Assembly (NCBI GenBank): GCA_030838025.1 | Contig: JAUTXM010000030.1 | Span: 1 to 14,130 of the forward strand | Source: Acidimicrobiaceae bacterium | GTDB lineage: Bacteria; Actinomycetota; Acidimicrobiia; Acidimicrobiales; Palsa-688 | Length of the DNA stretch: 14,130 nt | Reading direction: 5' to 3' | Shown here: piece by piece, positions 12,884-14,130 of the stretch | Layout: each line of letters starts with the position of its first letter | Position numbering within the stretch: position 1 is the stretch's first letter | Notes under the pieces: generated by a model | Databases searched by the model: none | Seen by the model: the letters and a program-made list of their open reading frames with translations, nothing else | Told to the model about the DNA's origin: nothing | Made by a program: the position numbers and the translations under genes

Positions 12884-13587
12884 GCCAGCAGCACCGGCTG
12901 CAGCAGGTCGCGGCGCCGTGCCAGCTCGTCGGGAGGGCCCGAGAAACAGATGGTGCCCCGCTCCAGGAACCAGGTCCACGACGCCAGCCCCAACGCCCGG
13001 GTGATCGACTGGTCGACCAACAAGACGCTCCCCAGTCCGGCCAGGATCTCGCCCACGTCGTCGGCCAGCGCCCCCGAGAGGCCCAGGCTCATCTCGTCCA
13101 CCAACAGGACGCGGGGTCGGGCGATGACGGCCCGGGCGAGGATCACCAGGTGCTGCTCCCCGGCCGAGAGGGTGCCCGTACGCTGCCGGCGCCGAGAAGC
13201 CAAATGGGGGAAAAGGGTGAGTCCTCGCTCGACGGCGGCCGCTGCCTCCTTTGCCAACGGAGTGTTACGGACCCCGACCGCGATGCTCTCCTCGACGGTA
13301 AGCGACGGGAACGTGCCCCGCCCCCCGGCCACCAGCATCACGCCCCGGCGGACCCGTTGCCGGGGCGACAGGCCGGAGATCTCCTCACCAAAGAGCCGGA
13401 TGCTGCCCCGCGCCGGGATCACCCCGGCCAGCGCCCGCAGGATGGTCGACTTCCCCGCCCCGTTGGTCCCGACCAGTGCGCCGAGCGCGCCGGCCGGGAG
13501 ATCCAGGTCGATGCCCACGCACACCGGGACGGGACCGAACGCCACCTCGAGGCCCCGAACCGAAAGGGCCGCTGGTGGAGCGGTCAC
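12880..13587 (-). CDS. livF: Branched-chain amino acid-type ABC transporter ATP-binding protein (LivF)
   Basis: A 235-residue ATPase, the usual LivF length. Walker A is GTNGAGKST (40-48), the signature is LSAGEQHLVILARA (140-153), Walker B is VLLVDEMSLGL (160-170), and the VDQS stretch (191-194) corresponds to the VEQN of LivF proteins. The segment FPSLTVEESIAVG is also LivF-like. The usual VPEGR Q-loop reads VAGGR (86-90), so the acidic residue is lost. The second signature Gly is Ala, which is common enough. The start is GTG 13585-13587, overlapping the binding-protein stop in GTGA; the stop overlaps the permease start in the same way. A longer frame reaching 13923 lies antiparallel in logic to the binding-protein frame and is rejected. 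It works with LivG as the energising pair of the importer. Confidence 0.92.
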   Translation of the reverse strand: MTAPPAALSVRGLEVAFGPVPVCVGIDLDLPAGALGALVGTNGAGKSTILRALAGVIPARGSIRLFGEEISGLSPRQRVRRGVMLVAGGRGTFPSLTVEESIAVGVRNTPLAKEAAAAVERGLTLFPHLASRRRQRTGTLSAGEQHLVILARAVIARPRVLLVDEMSLGLSGALADDVGEILAGLGSVLLVDQSITRALGLASWTWFLERGTICFSGPPDELARRRDLLQPVLLA

Positions 13588-14130
13588 CAGCGGCCCTTGA
13601 CGAAGGGCGCCAACTCGGCGTAGCAGCTGTTGCCGCCACCGCAGTCTTCCCGCCACTCGACGACCCGGTAGTTGTCGGCGCCGTCGAACTTTCCCGGTCC
13701 GAAGCTCAGCGGCGCCGTCAGGGCGACCCGCTGCGACCACCCGGTCACCTTGTCGAAGGCGGCCACGAACGAGGCCCGGTTGAGGTGGGCACCCGCGATG
13801 GTCGCCACGTGGGAGACCAGCGCCAGCTCCTCGCAGAACTGGGCCAGTTGGAGTTCGTCGGCCAGTCGCTCGACGCCGCTCGCGGGCAACGGCGGACCTC
13901 CCGCCTGGTACACGTTGACGCAATCCAGCAGCGCCGGCGACAAGGTGGCGTGATCGGTCCCGATCCCGTTGCCGGTCAGGTCGCTGGCGTAGGCCGTGAC
14001 GCCACGCGTCGCGCCGAACGTCGGCGGGTAGAAGCTGGTGGCGACGCCGAGCGACAGCTGGCCCAGGTCGCTCACCGAGTAGCGCGCCTGGGATCTGCCC
14101 GCGCCGGTCGATTGCACCAACAGGAAGGTC
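13584..14130 (-). CDS. ABC transporter substrate-binding protein, C-terminal part (Liv/HAAT family)
   Basis: The 5' part of this gene lies beyond the right edge; 181 codons are visible, ending at TGA 13584-13586. The product looks like the C-terminal lobe of an extracellular leucine-binding-protein-like receptor, given its position directly before livF and its composition. It has AGAHLNRASFVAAFDKVTG, the usual helix before the last strands, and ends FDGADNYRVVEW followed by a Cys-flanked GGGNSCYAELAPF. The Cys pair in DCGGGNSC could form a disulfide, consistent with an exported protein. It would bind the solute outside the cell and deliver it to the fused permease. Signal peptide and ligand pocket are outside the window, so the substrate is unknown. 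Its stop overlaps the GTG of livF. Confidence 0.82.
   Translation of the reverse strand, partial: TFLLVQSTGAGRSQARYSVSDLGQLSLGVATSFYPPTFGATRGVTAYASDLTGNGIGTDHATLSPALLDCVNVYQAGGPPLPASGVERLADELQLAQFCEELALVSHVATIAGAHLNRASFVAAFDKVTGWSQRVALTAPLSFGPGKFDGADNYRVVEWREDCGGGNSCYAELAPFVKGRW

Noticed and set aside
10208..13600. Long plus-strand open frames opposite the transporter operon (10208-12001 and 12149-13600)
   Set aside because: Compositionally biased His/Arg/Pro/Gly translations opposite well-motifed Liv genes; artefacts of high third-position GC.
13588..13923. N-terminal extension of livF to 13923
   Set aside because: Arg/Gly-rich translation inside the binding-protein gene; GTG 13587 overlaps its stop and gives the normal LivF length.

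Overview
This is GC-rich DNA with frequent GTG and TTG starts, tightly overlapping genes, a GTP-type PEP carboxykinase and a mycothiol-enzyme-like deacetylase. It most likely comes from a high-GC actinobacterium. An uncultured or Acidimicrobiia-like lineage would fit, but the lineage is inferred from gene style and not proven. No rRNA, tRNA, CRISPR array, insertion sequence or phage gene is visible. No gene-free stretch exceeds about 170 bases.

Layout. (1) 1-350 (+) is the 3' end of GTP-dependent PEP carboxykinase, followed by a long hairpin at the convergent junction with (2) an S9-family serine peptidase, 456-2357 (-). (3) 2528-2767 (+) is a stand-alone AsnC/Lrp-type RAM domain protein. (4) 2826-8261 (-) is a compact seven-gene run. 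In transcription order it holds a SufR-like winged-helix regulator with three cluster-type cysteines, an alpha-methylacyl-CoA racemase/CoA-transferase family protein, a PIG-L/LmbE deacetylase, a maleylacetate reductase-type alcohol dehydrogenase, a TauE/SafE permease, a MhuD-like heme-degrading monooxygenase family protein and a small four-helix membrane protein. Three junctions are very tight: two TGATG overlaps and one 7-base gap. (5) 8340-10082 (+), divergent from the regulator, encodes a 580-residue protein with an N-terminal Rieske [2Fe-2S] domain and a large His-rich helical region that looks internally duplicated. (6) 10178-14130 (-) is a branched-chain amino acid type (Liv/HAAT) ABC transporter: binding protein (partial), LivF, a fused LivH-LivM permease, then LivG.

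How the parts may work together. The 78-base gap between the regulator and the Rieske gene holds a perfect 7-bp palindrome with a 6-bp spacer (TAACAAG-N6-CTTGTTA). One arm is the likely -35 box of the Rieske promoter and the other lies in the regulator's promoter. Both promoters place the transcription start on or beside the start codon, which implies leaderless mRNAs. The regulator's cysteine spacing resembles the [4Fe-4S] repressor SufR. This suggests an Fe-S, iron or redox-controlled divergon that governs a Rieske oxidoreductase on one side and a redox/heme/acyl-CoA operon on the other. The regulatory logic is inferred; the palindrome, promoter boxes and gene order are read directly.

The most unusual items are the duplicated helical partner of the Rieske domain, the SufR-like divergon, and the LivH-LivM fusion whose linker is encoded by a 15-bp tandem repeat.
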